A stretch of DNA of 64,000 nt from an uncultured Lachnospiraceae bacterium. Lineage in GTDB: Bacteria; Bacillota; Clostridia; Lachnospirales; Lachnospiraceae. The stretch covers positions 62,001 to 126,000 of the forward strand of contig CAJUDZ010000006.1 of NCBI GenBank assembly GCA_910584965.1. The letters run 5' to 3'. A program made the translations under genes and the position numbers. Below are positions 1 to 8,143 of the stretch, in pieces (the stretch's first letter is position 1; each line of letters begins with the position of its first letter). The notes under the pieces were generated by a model. That model was not told the DNA's origin and did not search any database. It saw nothing but the letters and a program-made list of their open reading frames with translations.

Positions 1-1
1 T

Positions 2-553
2 GAAGTGATGGATATGCTCGGACTGGACGGCATCGACAAAACGATTCTGATGAGCATGATGCCCAAAGTGTGCGCAGACGATGTGCTAAAAAAAATGCAG
101 AAAAAGCTGCATCTCGGCATGCCGAACACGGGAATTGCCTTTACGCTGACGCTTTCGGGCAGCAGCGGGCATGTCGTTCAGCTGATGGAAGCGGTGAGAG
201 AAGAAACGGGGCAGAAGCCCGAAGAAAGGGTTGGGGTTGAGGTGAAGGAATATCAATACAGCATGATAATGGCTATCGTGAATCAGGGATACAGCGCGGA
301 GGTCATGGACGCCGCGAGACCGGCCGGCGCTTCCGGCGGTACCGTATTTCACAGCCGGCGCGTCGGCAGCGAGGAATCCTTGAAATTCTGGAAAATTCAT
401 GTGCAGCAGGAGCGGGAAGTCGTAATTATTCTTGCTCAGAAAGAGGATAAACTGGCGATTATGCAGGCGATCGGCCAGAAATGCGGTATGCAGAGTCCGG
501 CGCAGGGCGTTGTGATGTCTCTGCCCGTGGATGAAATTGCGGGCCTTGACTAG
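2..553 (+). CDS. P-II-like nitrogen regulator family protein (5' end cut by window)
   Basis: The frame is open from base 2, so the true start probably lies outside the window; in-frame GTG and ATG codons at 5 and 8 are not preceded by a visible ribosome site. The visible part is about 183 residues. It reads as the end of one P-II-like half followed by a more complete second half, with the P-II-like stretch ARPAGASGGTVFHSRRVG in the C-terminal half. Two-lobed proteins of this kind occur in Clostridia and are annotated as P-II family regulators; their targets are poorly known. A nitrogen-signalling role is inference from the fold. The stop codon TAG shares its last base with the first base of the palindromic element that follows. 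Confidence 0.6.
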   Translation, partial: EVMDMLGLDGIDKTILMSMMPKVCADDVLKKMQKKLHLGMPNTGIAFTLTLSGSSGHVVQLMEAVREETGQKPEERVGVEVKEYQYSMIMAIVNQGYSAEVMDAARPAGASGGTVFHSRRVGSEESLKFWKIHVQQEREVVIILAQKEDKLAIMQAIGQKCGMQSPAQGVVMSLPVDEIAGLD

Positions 554-711
554 TGTACTGTATCATTCACATTTCGCCAAATGGCTTGCCTGAATTTCCA
601 TCTGCGGCGTTGTCGTCGGTTAACGATGCCACCGCATCGCCTCCCTCCTCCGCCTTGCAGACTGAAAATTCATTCTGCGTCATTTGGCTGAAAATGAATG
701 ATACAGTACAC
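553..711. repeat. 159-bp imperfect palindrome, MITE-like
   Basis: The first 17 bases, gtgtactgtatcattca, are the exact reverse complement of the last 17. Pairing continues imperfectly inward through gccaaatg and gaattt blocks to a central cgatgc/gcatcg stem. No open frame of useful length and no obvious target-site duplication were seen. Size, long terminal inverted repeats and position directly at a gene end suggest a miniature transposable or REP-like element; it could also fold as a large transcript-end hairpin. No second copy was found in the window. Confidence 0.7.
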
Positions 712-795
712 CAGTACATCGAATAAGCAATATTTGATGTTTTAAAATACGAATCTTTTTACAGTGATGATAAAGCCGTCACGGATGGAGGGACG

Positions 796-1377
796 ATGAA
801 CTTTTTAGAAGAGCGGATTCAAAAAGACGGAATGATAAAAGAAGGAAATGTGCTGAAAGTGGACAGCTTTCTGAACCATCAGATGGATATTGAACTGTTT
901 GAGCGGATGGGAGAGGAATTTCGGAAGCGGTTTGCCGATGAGAAGATTGATAAAATATTGACGATTGAAGCGTCCGGCATCGGGATTGCCTGTATTGCGG
1001 CGAGGTATTTTCATGTTCCGGTGGTATTTGCCAAGAAGTCGAAAAGCGTGAATATTGAAGGTGAAATGTATATCGCGGATGTGGAATCTTTTACCCACAA
1101 ATGCAAAAATCAGGTGATCGTATCCAGAAAGTTTCTTTTACCGGGGGAAAATATCCTGATCATTGACGATTTTCTCGCAAACGGCTGCGCCCTTCAGGGA
1201 TTGATCTCGATTGTAGCGGAAGCGGGGGCGAATGTGGCCGGCATCGGCATTGCTGTCGAAAAGGGCTTTCAGGTTGGAGGGCGGATGATCCGCAATCTCG
1301 GTTATCATCTGGAATCCCTCGCCATCATCGATGAAATGGATGCGGAAAGCGGGAAGCTTATTTTCAGGGAACAATGA
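796..1377 (+). CDS. xpt: Xanthine phosphoribosyltransferase
   Basis: The 193-residue product matches Xpt in length and layout. It converts xanthine plus PRPP to XMP in cytoplasmic purine salvage. The PRPP-binding loop ILIIDDFLANGC lies at about residues 120-131, and the N-terminal stretch with SFLNHQMD is typical of Xpt rather than adenine phosphoribosyltransferase. The start is ATG at 796 after GGATGGAGGGACG, a good ribosome site. The xanthine permease follows after a short gap, giving the usual xpt-pbuX operon. No purine riboswitch could be recognised in the 84 bases between the palindrome and the start, which is unusual for this operon in Firmicutes. Confidence 0.93.
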   Translation: MNFLEERIQKDGMIKEGNVLKVDSFLNHQMDIELFERMGEEFRKRFADEKIDKILTIEASGIGIACIAARYFHVPVVFAKKSKSVNIEGEMYIADVESFTHKCKNQVIVSRKFLLPGENILIIDDFLANGCALQGLISIVAEAGANVAGIGIAVEKGFQVGGRMIRNLGYHLESLAIIDEMDAESGKLIFREQ

Positions 1378-1435
1378 GAGAAAAATCCGGCTTGCACAGG
1401 CGGAGAACGGAAAACAAATGAGGGGTATCATACAA

Positions 1436-2770
1436 ATGAAAAACGAGTTAAACAATATTTATCAGATAGACGGGAAGGTGCCTGTATTGAAGGCCGTTCC
1501 TTTTGGATTACAGCATATTCTGGCAATGTTCGTGGCCAATATCGCGCCGATTATTATCGTGGCCGGAGCGTGCGGCCTGTCGGCGGAACAGTCGGCAATG
1601 CTGATACAGAATGCGATGATAATCGCCGGAATCGGCACGCTGATACAGCTTTTTCCGATCTGGCGGATTGGCTCCGGCCTTCCGATTGTGATGGGCATCA
1701 GTTTTACATTCGTGTCCATTTTCTGCTATATCGGAGTGACATACGGATATTCTGCGATTCTGGGCGCGGTGCTGATTGGCGGCATTGTGGAAGGGCTGCT
1801 CGGCCTGTTCGCGGTATACTGGATTAAGATCATTACGCCGGTCGTTTCGGCAAGCGTCGTGACGGCCATTGGTTTTTCGCTTCTTTCGGTTGGGGCTTCT
1901 TCTTTCGGAGGGGGAAGCGGTGTGGAGGACTTCGGTTCCGCCCGGAACTGGATTCTTGGAACCGTTACGCTGCTGTCCTGCATTTTATTTCATGTGTTTG
2001 CCAGATCTTTCTGGAAGCAGCTGTCTGTTTTGTTCGGACTGATCGTAGGATATCTTACCGCAATCTGTATGGGAATGGTCGATTTTTCTTCGCTTGCAGG
2101 CACGGCCGTGGCGGCATTGCCGCGCATTATGCCGTTTGGCATGGAGTTTCATGCAGGCGCGATACTATCCGTCGTTCTGATTTTCCTCGTTTCCGCTACG
2201 GAAACGATTGGCGATACGTCGGCGCTCGCATCCGCCGGTCTTAACAGAGAAGCGACCAAAAAAGAAGTTTCGGGGTCTCTTGCGTGCGACGGATTTATCA
2301 GCGCGTTATCCTCTGTTTTCGGCTGCCTTCCGATTACTTCGTTCAGCCAGAATGTAGGTCTGGTGGCAATGACCAAAGTGGTCAATAAATTTGCGATCGC
2401 AACCGGGGCTGCCATTATGATTCTTGCCGGTATTTTTCCGATTTTCGGGGCGCTGCTTTCGACGCTTCCGGATGCGGTGCTGGGCGGCTGTACGATGATG
2501 ATGTTCGGTACAATCGTTGTCAGCGGGTTCCAGATGGTAGGGAAATGCGGTTATTCGCAGCGCAATATTACGATCGTTGCGCTGTCGTTAAGTATCGGTA
2601 TTGGCTTTACACAGGTGCCGGAAATATTTTCGATTTTTCCGCAGATTGTACAGAACGTATTTGCGGAGAACTGCGTCGCGGTTGTCTTTCTTGTTTCGAT
2701 CATTCTGAATCTGGTGCTGCCGAAGGATATGGAAGCAGGCAGGGACAAGATGAATGCGGTGAAAGAATGA
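1436..2770 (+). CDS. pbuX: Xanthine permease, NCS2 family
   Basis: A 444-residue, very hydrophobic polytopic protein of the nucleobase:cation symporter-2 family, expected to import xanthine across the cytoplasmic membrane. The family signature QNVGLVAMTKVVNKF lies at about residue 305, after an acidic SATETIGDTSA segment that contributes to substrate binding in this family. ATG at 1436 is chosen because it follows AGGGG at suitable spacing and because NCS2 proteins begin close to the first hydrophobic helix; the open frame upstream to 1331 overlaps the end of xpt and is not needed. It lies 58 bases after xpt and is probably co-transcribed. Xanthine rather than uric acid as substrate is inferred from the xpt linkage. 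Confidence 0.92.
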   Translation: MKNELNNIYQIDGKVPVLKAVPFGLQHILAMFVANIAPIIIVAGACGLSAEQSAMLIQNAMIIAGIGTLIQLFPIWRIGSGLPIVMGISFTFVSIFCYIGVTYGYSAILGAVLIGGIVEGLLGLFAVYWIKIITPVVSASVVTAIGFSLLSVGASSFGGGSGVEDFGSARNWILGTVTLLSCILFHVFARSFWKQLSVLFGLIVGYLTAICMGMVDFSSLAGTAVAALPRIMPFGMEFHAGAILSVVLIFLVSATETIGDTSALASAGLNREATKKEVSGSLACDGFISALSSVFGCLPITSFSQNVGLVAMTKVVNKFAIATGAAIMILAGIFPIFGALLSTLPDAVLGGCTMMMFGTIVVSGFQMVGKCGYSQRNITIVALSLSIGIGFTQVPEIFSIFPQIVQNVFAENCVAVVFLVSIILNLVLPKDMEAGRDKMNAVKE

Positions 2771-2816
2771 TGTTGGAGAAAATGAAGTAAAAGGGAACAG
2801 GGAGATCGGCAGACGC

Positions 2817-3719
2817 ATGGATAAACAGTCATTGTTGTCGTTTTACAGAGAAAAAATGCAGGATGTTTCTGTAAAAGCAGGCGGGGATACGAAACACAGA
2901 AACTACACATTAATGATTAATCATATGATCAGAAAGCTGCAGGATAAGCATATAGAGGAGATATTTGCCAGGTCGGAAAAGGAAAACTGGAGCCGGCAGA
3001 AGATTTTGGACGCAGTATTAATGAGCCGATATACGGCCAATATCATAATGATTGAACAAAGAAATAAAATCTGGCCGTATGACTATATGTCTTTTTCCAG
3101 GCGGATTGGTGAGCTGTGGGAACCATTTTGCAAAGAAATTTTTTCGCATCCTGTAAAAGAATTAAAGATCATAAAGCCGCCTTCTTTTGAAGCGGTTCAG
3201 GCAAGCATCAAAAACAAAACGGAGACTTATATCAATCGACTGCCTATCGACGATGTTATGAAAAGAACACTTCAATATTATTACAGGACACCCTGGTCCA
3301 TTGTGGACAGCGGAGGCATTAAATTGAAGCTGGATCTCCATTTTTCCCAGAAAAATTCTTTACAGGAAGAAATCCATTATCATTGTGATTTTAAAAGCGG
3401 GTTTAACTCCAATGAGAAAGGAAATACAAACCGGCTGCTTTCGGTAGCCAGTGTTTACCACGCATACAGCGAAAAAGAAAAAATGATCATGTTTATTCGG
3501 CAGAAAGAGGAAGAAAATAACCATTATTTACAGACATTAAAAAATTCAGGATATTGGGAAGTATTCTGTGCGGATGAGGCCTATGGGAAAATGAAAGAAT
3601 TTACCGGATTCGATTTGAGAAAATGGCTGGATGAAAATGCGGACTGGGAGAATGATATTGACAAAGAACTCAGGCAGTATCTGCAAAAAAACAATTTATT
3701 AAAATACTTGACCTGGTAA
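2817..3719 (+). CDS. Putative type II restriction endonuclease
   Basis: I do not recognise a named endonuclease family. The 300-residue protein contains a plausible PD-(D/E)XK core: Asp173 in KLDLHF, then Asp191-Phe-Lys193 in HCDFKSG about 18 residues later, the spacing expected of that nuclease fold. The adjacent downstream gene is an N6-adenine DNA methyltransferase, which supports a restriction partner. The N-terminal 120 residues are charged and predicted mostly helical by eye, and may hold target recognition. Codon use is AT-rich (many aaa, ata, tta) compared with pbuX upstream and the GH3 gene downstream, a sign of transfer. The recognition sequence cannot be told from the sequence. It could instead be another nuclease type that merely travels with the methylase. 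Confidence 0.65.
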   Translation: MDKQSLLSFYREKMQDVSVKAGGDTKHRNYTLMINHMIRKLQDKHIEEIFARSEKENWSRQKILDAVLMSRYTANIIMIEQRNKIWPYDYMSFSRRIGELWEPFCKEIFSHPVKELKIIKPPSFEAVQASIKNKTETYINRLPIDDVMKRTLQYYYRTPWSIVDSGGIKLKLDLHFSQKNSLQEEIHYHCDFKSGFNSNEKGNTNRLLSVASVYHAYSEKEKMIMFIRQKEEENNHYLQTLKNSGYWEVFCADEAYGKMKEFTGFDLRKWLDENADWENDIDKELRQYLQKNNLLKYLTW

Positions 3720-3748
3720 AACAAAACAGTGCCTGTCGAAGCAGAGAA

Positions 3749-5275
3749 ATGGGAATAAATATGAAAAATATATATTGTGCCTATTATACAAATTCCGAAG
3801 CGATTACAGCGTATATGACAAAAATGCTTCATTTGGAAGATAAAAATATAGTATTGGAACCGTCTGCGGGAGAAGGTATTTTTATTGAATCCATGCTGGC
3901 AGAAAACCGGGATATTGAGATTGAAGCTTTGGACATGAACTGCGAAGCGGTAAATGTTTTAAAACATAAATTCGGTAATAGAAAAGAAGTGACGTCTATT
4001 CGTGAAACGGATACGTTATTTGACGGGCTGCTTGATATTTACGGCATGTCCGGCGGTTACTATGACAGAATCATTGGAAATCCTCCTTACGGGGCATGGC
4101 AGGATTACCGGAAACGCAAAGAACTGAAAAAGAAGTATACCGGATATTATGTGAAAGAAACATATTCCCTGTTTTTACTCAGATGTCTGGAACTGTTAAA
4201 AAATGAAGGGATTTTGTCTTTTATCATACCGGATACTTATTTATTCCTGAACATGCATGAAAGTTTGAGAAAGACGCTTTTAAGAAATGCGGAAATACAG
4301 GAAATACTCATTTTTCCATCGAATTTTTTTCCGGGGCTGAGTTTTGGATATTCCAATTTATCGATTATTACATTAAAAAAGACAGCGGAAGAACAGAAGG
4401 CTTTGGACAATGATATCAGAGTGCTGAAGGGATTTGAAAGAGTGGAGGAACTACCCGGTATTTTATCGGGGCATTACCCTGACCGGATTTGCATTAATTT
4501 TCTGAAACAATCGGAAATTATTCAGAATGTGAATGCGAGATTTTTATTAGCGGATTCTGAAGAAAAAGTATTTTTTCACAGTATCGGAGCAATATTGGGC
4601 GATTTTGCGGATGTCGTAACTGGATTTTATTGTGGGGATAACAAACGATTTATTCGGGCCAGGGGCAGGGATGTTAAAGGTGCTAATAACTATGAAATTA
4701 TTCAGGAAAACCAGATTACGGAAAAGGCGTCACTGGATGGAGTTACGGAACAGGGAAAAAAATTTATTCCGTATATAAAAGGCGCTTCCGATATACGTTA
4801 TATAAGAAAAACCGATAACTGGTTTGTTCAATGGGATACGGAGGCACTTCAGTATTACCATTCCAATAAGAAAGCCAGATTTCAAAATGCTGCGTTTTAC
4901 TTCCGGACGGGTATTGCAGTTCCTATGGTAAAATCGAGCGTAATAAAAGCAACGTTAATTGAAAACAGGGTTTTTGACCAGTCTATTGTTGGTATTTTTC
5001 CAAAAGACCAAAAACTTTTATATTATATGCTTGCGTTATTAAATTCCGATATTGTTTGCCGGATGATACATATATTGAATCCGACGGCTAATAATTCCGC
5101 CAATTATATCAAGCAGATCCCTTTCTATATACCGTCGGAAAACGATTTGCGGAAAGTAGATCATGCCGTAGCAGATATGATACAGTCAATTTATAAAAGG
5201 GATGAAACCAAAATGAATGAAATACAGCACAGACTGAACAAATTTTTTGAAGAACGGTATATCGGGACGTGTTAA
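3749..5275 (+). CDS. N6-adenine DNA methyltransferase of a type II R-M system
   Basis: A 508-residue S-adenosylmethionine-dependent methylase. Motif I is VLEPSAGEG at about residues 35-43 (SAM binding), the catalytic motif IV is NPPY at 111-114, and an early AYYTNSEA segment (residues 11-18) is the motif X-like start seen in gamma-class, TaqI-like enzymes. The C-terminal half (about 270-500) resembles the TaqI-type target recognition region, with KGASDIRYI and NNSANYIKQIPFY patches. The ATG at 3749 or one at 3761 may be used; GGGA lies seven bases before the second. It follows the presumed endonuclease by 29 bases and shares its AT-rich composition, so the two probably form one transferred unit protecting and cleaving the same site. 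Confidence 0.9.
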   Translation: MGINMKNIYCAYYTNSEAITAYMTKMLHLEDKNIVLEPSAGEGIFIESMLAENRDIEIEALDMNCEAVNVLKHKFGNRKEVTSIRETDTLFDGLLDIYGMSGGYYDRIIGNPPYGAWQDYRKRKELKKKYTGYYVKETYSLFLLRCLELLKNEGILSFIIPDTYLFLNMHESLRKTLLRNAEIQEILIFPSNFFPGLSFGYSNLSIITLKKTAEEQKALDNDIRVLKGFERVEELPGILSGHYPDRICINFLKQSEIIQNVNARFLLADSEEKVFFHSIGAILGDFADVVTGFYCGDNKRFIRARGRDVKGANNYEIIQENQITEKASLDGVTEQGKKFIPYIKGASDIRYIRKTDNWFVQWDTEALQYYHSNKKARFQNAAFYFRTGIAVPMVKSSVIKATLIENRVFDQSIVGIFPKDQKLLYYMLALLNSDIVCRMIHILNPTANNSANYIKQIPFYIPSENDLRKVDHAVADMIQSIYKRDETKMNEIQHRLNKFFEERYIGTC

Positions 5276-5305
5276 TGCCGTGCCTTCAAAACAGCTGAAA
5301 AAAGC

Positions 5306-5338
5306 GGGCGCCTCATTGACAGTATAAGGCGCTCTTTG
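5306..5338 (+). terminator. Hairpin after the methyltransferase gene
   Basis: A stem of gcgcct with aggcgc around a 13-base loop, followed by tcttt. It lies 30 bases after the methylase stop codon. The loop contains the -35 box of the next promoter, so terminator and promoter overlap. Confidence 0.5.
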
Positions 5339-5344
5339 TATAAT
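5316..5344 (+). promoter_or_regulatory. Consensus sigma-A promoter TTGACA-17-TATAAT
   Basis: TTGACA at 5316-5321 and TATAAT at 5339-5344 with a 17-base spacer match the housekeeping consensus exactly. Transcription should begin near 5351, so the ATG at 5343 that overlaps the -10 box cannot be the start codon of the downstream gene. Confidence 0.85.
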
Positions 5345-5426
5345 GAATTTAGATTTCCCAAACAGGAAATTCCTGTCCGGTATCGGAAAAAACGCGCCTG
5401 CAAAAGCAGGCAGAAAGGTGCAGATT

Positions 5427-5627
5427 TTGGAAAAAACCTTTAAAGAAAAATATCTTGCTGGCGAAGTGGAATTTGAAGAAATTGACGATTACAGTCAGGA
5501 GTGGGGGCTTCATGACGATTCCATGACGCTGCGGGAGTATCTGGGATTGAATGCGGAAGAGGAGGATGCCTGGGTCAGCATCAGCGACGAGGCGTTGAAA
5601 GAACTTCTGGATAAACAGCGCAGATAA
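5427..5627 (+). CDS. Small acidic hypothetical protein
   Basis: About 66 residues if translation starts at the TTG at 5427, which gives a protein beginning MEKTFKEKYLAGE. This start is chosen because AAAGGTG lies just before it and because the in-frame ATG at 5343 is part of the -10 promoter box. A GTG at 5418 is a second option. The protein is rich in Glu and Asp, with a conserved-looking core MTLREYLGLNAEEEDAW. I recognise it as a type of small protein common in Lachnospiraceae but know no function. No membrane segment or catalytic motif is visible. It has its own promoter and is followed by an unrelated glycosidase. Confidence 0.7.
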   Translation: MEKTFKEKYLAGEVEFEEIDDYSQEWGLHDDSMTLREYLGLNAEEEDAWVSISDEALKELLDKQRR

Positions 5628-5740
5628 GCCGCATCCCGATGAAGATGTACAAACGGGGGCAACGGACGGGAACCGGGGTATCATAAGCGTTGGCGAATGT
5701 GTCTGCATATTCGATGAATAGCGTAAAATAAGGAGGTATT

Positions 5741-8023
5741 ATGGGAATGACAGCAGAAAAGATTAAGAAGCTGGTAGCGCAGATGACGCTGGAGGAAAAG
5801 GCGGCAATGTGTTCCGGTGCGGATTTCTGGCATACGGAGGCGGTAGCGCGGCTGGGGATTCCGGCCAGTATGGTATCGGACGGACCGCATGGACTCAGGA
5901 AGCAGGATCTGGAGGGCGACCACCTCGGCGTAAACGACAGTATCAAAGCGGTCTGCTTTCCGGCCGGATGCGGAACGGCGGCTTCTTTTAACCGGGAGCT
6001 GTTGACGGAAATGGGAGAAGCTCTTGGAAATGAATGCCAGGTGGAAGGCGTCAGCGTTATTTTAGGGCCCGCGGTGAACATCAAGCGTTCCCCTTTGTGC
6101 GGACGTAATTTTGAATACTATTCGGAAGATCCGCTCGTAGCTTCGGAGATGGCCGGCGCATTGATCAAAGGCATACAAAGCAAAAATGTGGGCACCAGCA
6201 TCAAGCATTTTCTGGCGAATAATCAGGAAACGAGAAGAATGTCCGGCGATTCCCGTGTGGATGAGCGGACGCTTAACGAGATTTATCTGGCGGCTTTCGA
6301 GGGGGCTGTGAGGAAACAGAAACCCTGGACCGTCATGTGTTCCTATAACAAGATAAACGGGACTTATGCGGCGGAGAACCATAAATATCTGACCGAGACG
6401 CTGCGCGGCCAGTGGGGCTTTGACGGATATGTCATGAGTGACTGGGGCGCTGTCAATAACAGGGTGGAGGATTTAAAGGCGGGTCTTGATCTGGAGATGC
6501 CGACATCTCTCGGCGCAAACGACAAACTGATCGTCGGAGCGGTTCAGTGCGGCAATCTGGATGAAAGCGACGTGGACACCGCGGTAGAACGCATCCTGAA
6601 CATCGTATTCCGCTATGAGGAAAACCGTGATAAGAACGCTGTCTGGGATAAGGATAAAGACCATGAGCTGGCGAGAAAAGTAGCGGAAGAAACGATCGTG
6701 CTTTTAAAGAACGACGGCATTCTTCCTCTGAATGAGAAAGAAGAGATTGCCTTTATCGGAAAATATGCAGCGAAGCCGAGATTCCAGGGCGGCGGCAGTT
6801 CTCATATTAACAGCCATAAAATAACATCTGCTATGGACGCCGTAGAGGGAATGGCAAATATCACTTATGCGCAGGGATATAGCGATGATGTGGATAAAAC
6901 GGATGCAAAGCTTCTGGAAGAAGCCGTAGAAGCGGCGAAGAAGGCAAAGGCGGCGGTTATTTTTGCAGGACTTCCGGATGCCTTCGAATCGGAGGGCTTT
7001 GACAGGCAGCATATGCGTATGCCGGACTGCCAGAACGAACTGATCGAAAAAATAACGGAAGTACAGCCGAATACAATCGTTGTACTGCATAATGGTTCTC
7101 CGGTGGAGATGCCCTGGATTGACCGGGTAAAAGGCATCGTGGAGGCATATCTGGGCGGCCAGGCGGTCGGTGGTGCGGTATGCGATATTCTGTTCGGCAA
7201 AGTGAACCCGAGCGCAAAACTGCCCGAGACATTTCCGCGCAAACTGGAAGATAATCCGTCCTATCTTTCCTATTTCGGTGAGGGAGATGTGGTGGAATAC
7301 CGGGAAGGCATTTTTGTCGGATACCGTTATTATGATAAGAAAAAGATGGATGTGCTGTTTCCGTTCGGCTACGGATTATCTTACACGACGTTTGAGTATT
7401 CTAACCTCACCGTCGACAAGGAGTGCATGAAAGATACGGATACGATGACCGTTACGGTGGACGTAACCAATACGGGCAGAGTGACCGGCAAAGAAGTGGT
7501 ACAGCTGTATATTGCGGATAAGGAAAGCACGGTAATCCGTCCGGTGAAAGAACTGCGCGATTTTGCAAAAGTGGAGCTGGCGCCGGGAGAGACGAAGACG
7601 GTTACCTTTACGTTAGACAAGAGAGCTTTCGCCTATTATAGTGTCAGGATACACGACTGGCATGTGGAGACCGGCGAGTTCGATATTCTGATCGGTAAAT
7701 CTTCCAGAGACATCGTACTTGACAAGACCGTTACCGTAGAATCGACTGTGAAGATTCCTTTCGTATATACGACGGATACGACAATGGGAGATGTGATGGC
7801 GGATCCCAGAGCATGGGAAATTGTACAGCCGCTTGTGGCTAAAGGTATTTTTGGCGGCGAGAAGAAAAAAGAAGACGGCGGGGCGGCGTCGGAGGCGATA
7901 TCCGATGAAATGAATGCGGCGATGATGAAATATATGCCGCTTCGCGGACCGGTCAGCTTCGGCGGTCAGGTGTCCATGCGGGATATTCAGAAGATCGTGG
8001 ATCAGCTAAATTCTCTGGAATAA
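5741..8023 (+). CDS. Beta-glucosidase-type glycoside hydrolase, family 3
   Basis: A 760-residue GH3 enzyme expected to release terminal sugars from beta-glucosides or related oligosaccharides. The catalytic nucleophile is Asp234 in GYVMSDWGA, and the KHF triplet at 155-157 is the conserved substrate-binding segment. The GH3 N-terminal barrel covers about 1-310, the C-terminal sandwich about 330-550, and a fibronectin III-like domain about 580-670 (PVKELRDFAKVELAPGE). A further 70 residues follow, a tail seen in some clostridial members. No signal peptide is present, so it probably acts in the cytoplasm on imported oligosaccharides. The ATG at 5741 follows AGGAGGTATT, an ideal ribosome site. 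Exact sugar specificity cannot be read from the sequence. Confidence 0.92.
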   Translation: MGMTAEKIKKLVAQMTLEEKAAMCSGADFWHTEAVARLGIPASMVSDGPHGLRKQDLEGDHLGVNDSIKAVCFPAGCGTAASFNRELLTEMGEALGNECQVEGVSVILGPAVNIKRSPLCGRNFEYYSEDPLVASEMAGALIKGIQSKNVGTSIKHFLANNQETRRMSGDSRVDERTLNEIYLAAFEGAVRKQKPWTVMCSYNKINGTYAAENHKYLTETLRGQWGFDGYVMSDWGAVNNRVEDLKAGLDLEMPTSLGANDKLIVGAVQCGNLDESDVDTAVERILNIVFRYEENRDKNAVWDKDKDHELARKVAEETIVLLKNDGILPLNEKEEIAFIGKYAAKPRFQGGGSSHINSHKITSAMDAVEGMANITYAQGYSDDVDKTDAKLLEEAVEAAKKAKAAVIFAGLPDAFESEGFDRQHMRMPDCQNELIEKITEVQPNTIVVLHNGSPVEMPWIDRVKGIVEAYLGGQAVGGAVCDILFGKVNPSAKLPETFPRKLEDNPSYLSYFGEGDVVEYREGIFVGYRYYDKKKMDVLFPFGYGLSYTTFEYSNLTVDKECMKDTDTMTVTVDVTNTGRVTGKEVVQLYIADKESTVIRPVKELRDFAKVELAPGETKTVTFTLDKRAFAYYSVRIHDWHVETGEFDILIGKSSRDIVLDKTVTVESTVKIPFVYTTDTTMGDVMADPRAWEIVQPLVAKGIFGGEKKKEDGGAASEAISDEMNAAMMKYMPLRGPVSFGGQVSMRDIQKIVDQLNSLE

Positions 8024-8052
8024 TTTTTGAATGAAAAGCATCGGCAATATAG

Positions 8053-8090
8053 AATCCCTTCCGGCGCGGAGGCGCCCGGAAGGGATTTTG
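8053..8090 (+). terminator. Intrinsic terminator after the GH3 gene
   Basis: A 12-bp perfect stem, aatcccttccgg (8053-8064) with ccggaagggatt (8076-8087), an 11-base loop and a short T-rich tail. It separates the glycosidase from cls. Confidence 0.8.
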
Positions 8091-8143
8091 CTTGACTGTC
8101 CTGTTACTGTACGGTTTATAATATTTACAAAGGAGATATTGTG

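Noticed and set aside
712..795. Expected purine riboswitch before xpt
   Set aside because: No match to the conserved core loops could be found; the gap is too short once the palindrome is removed.
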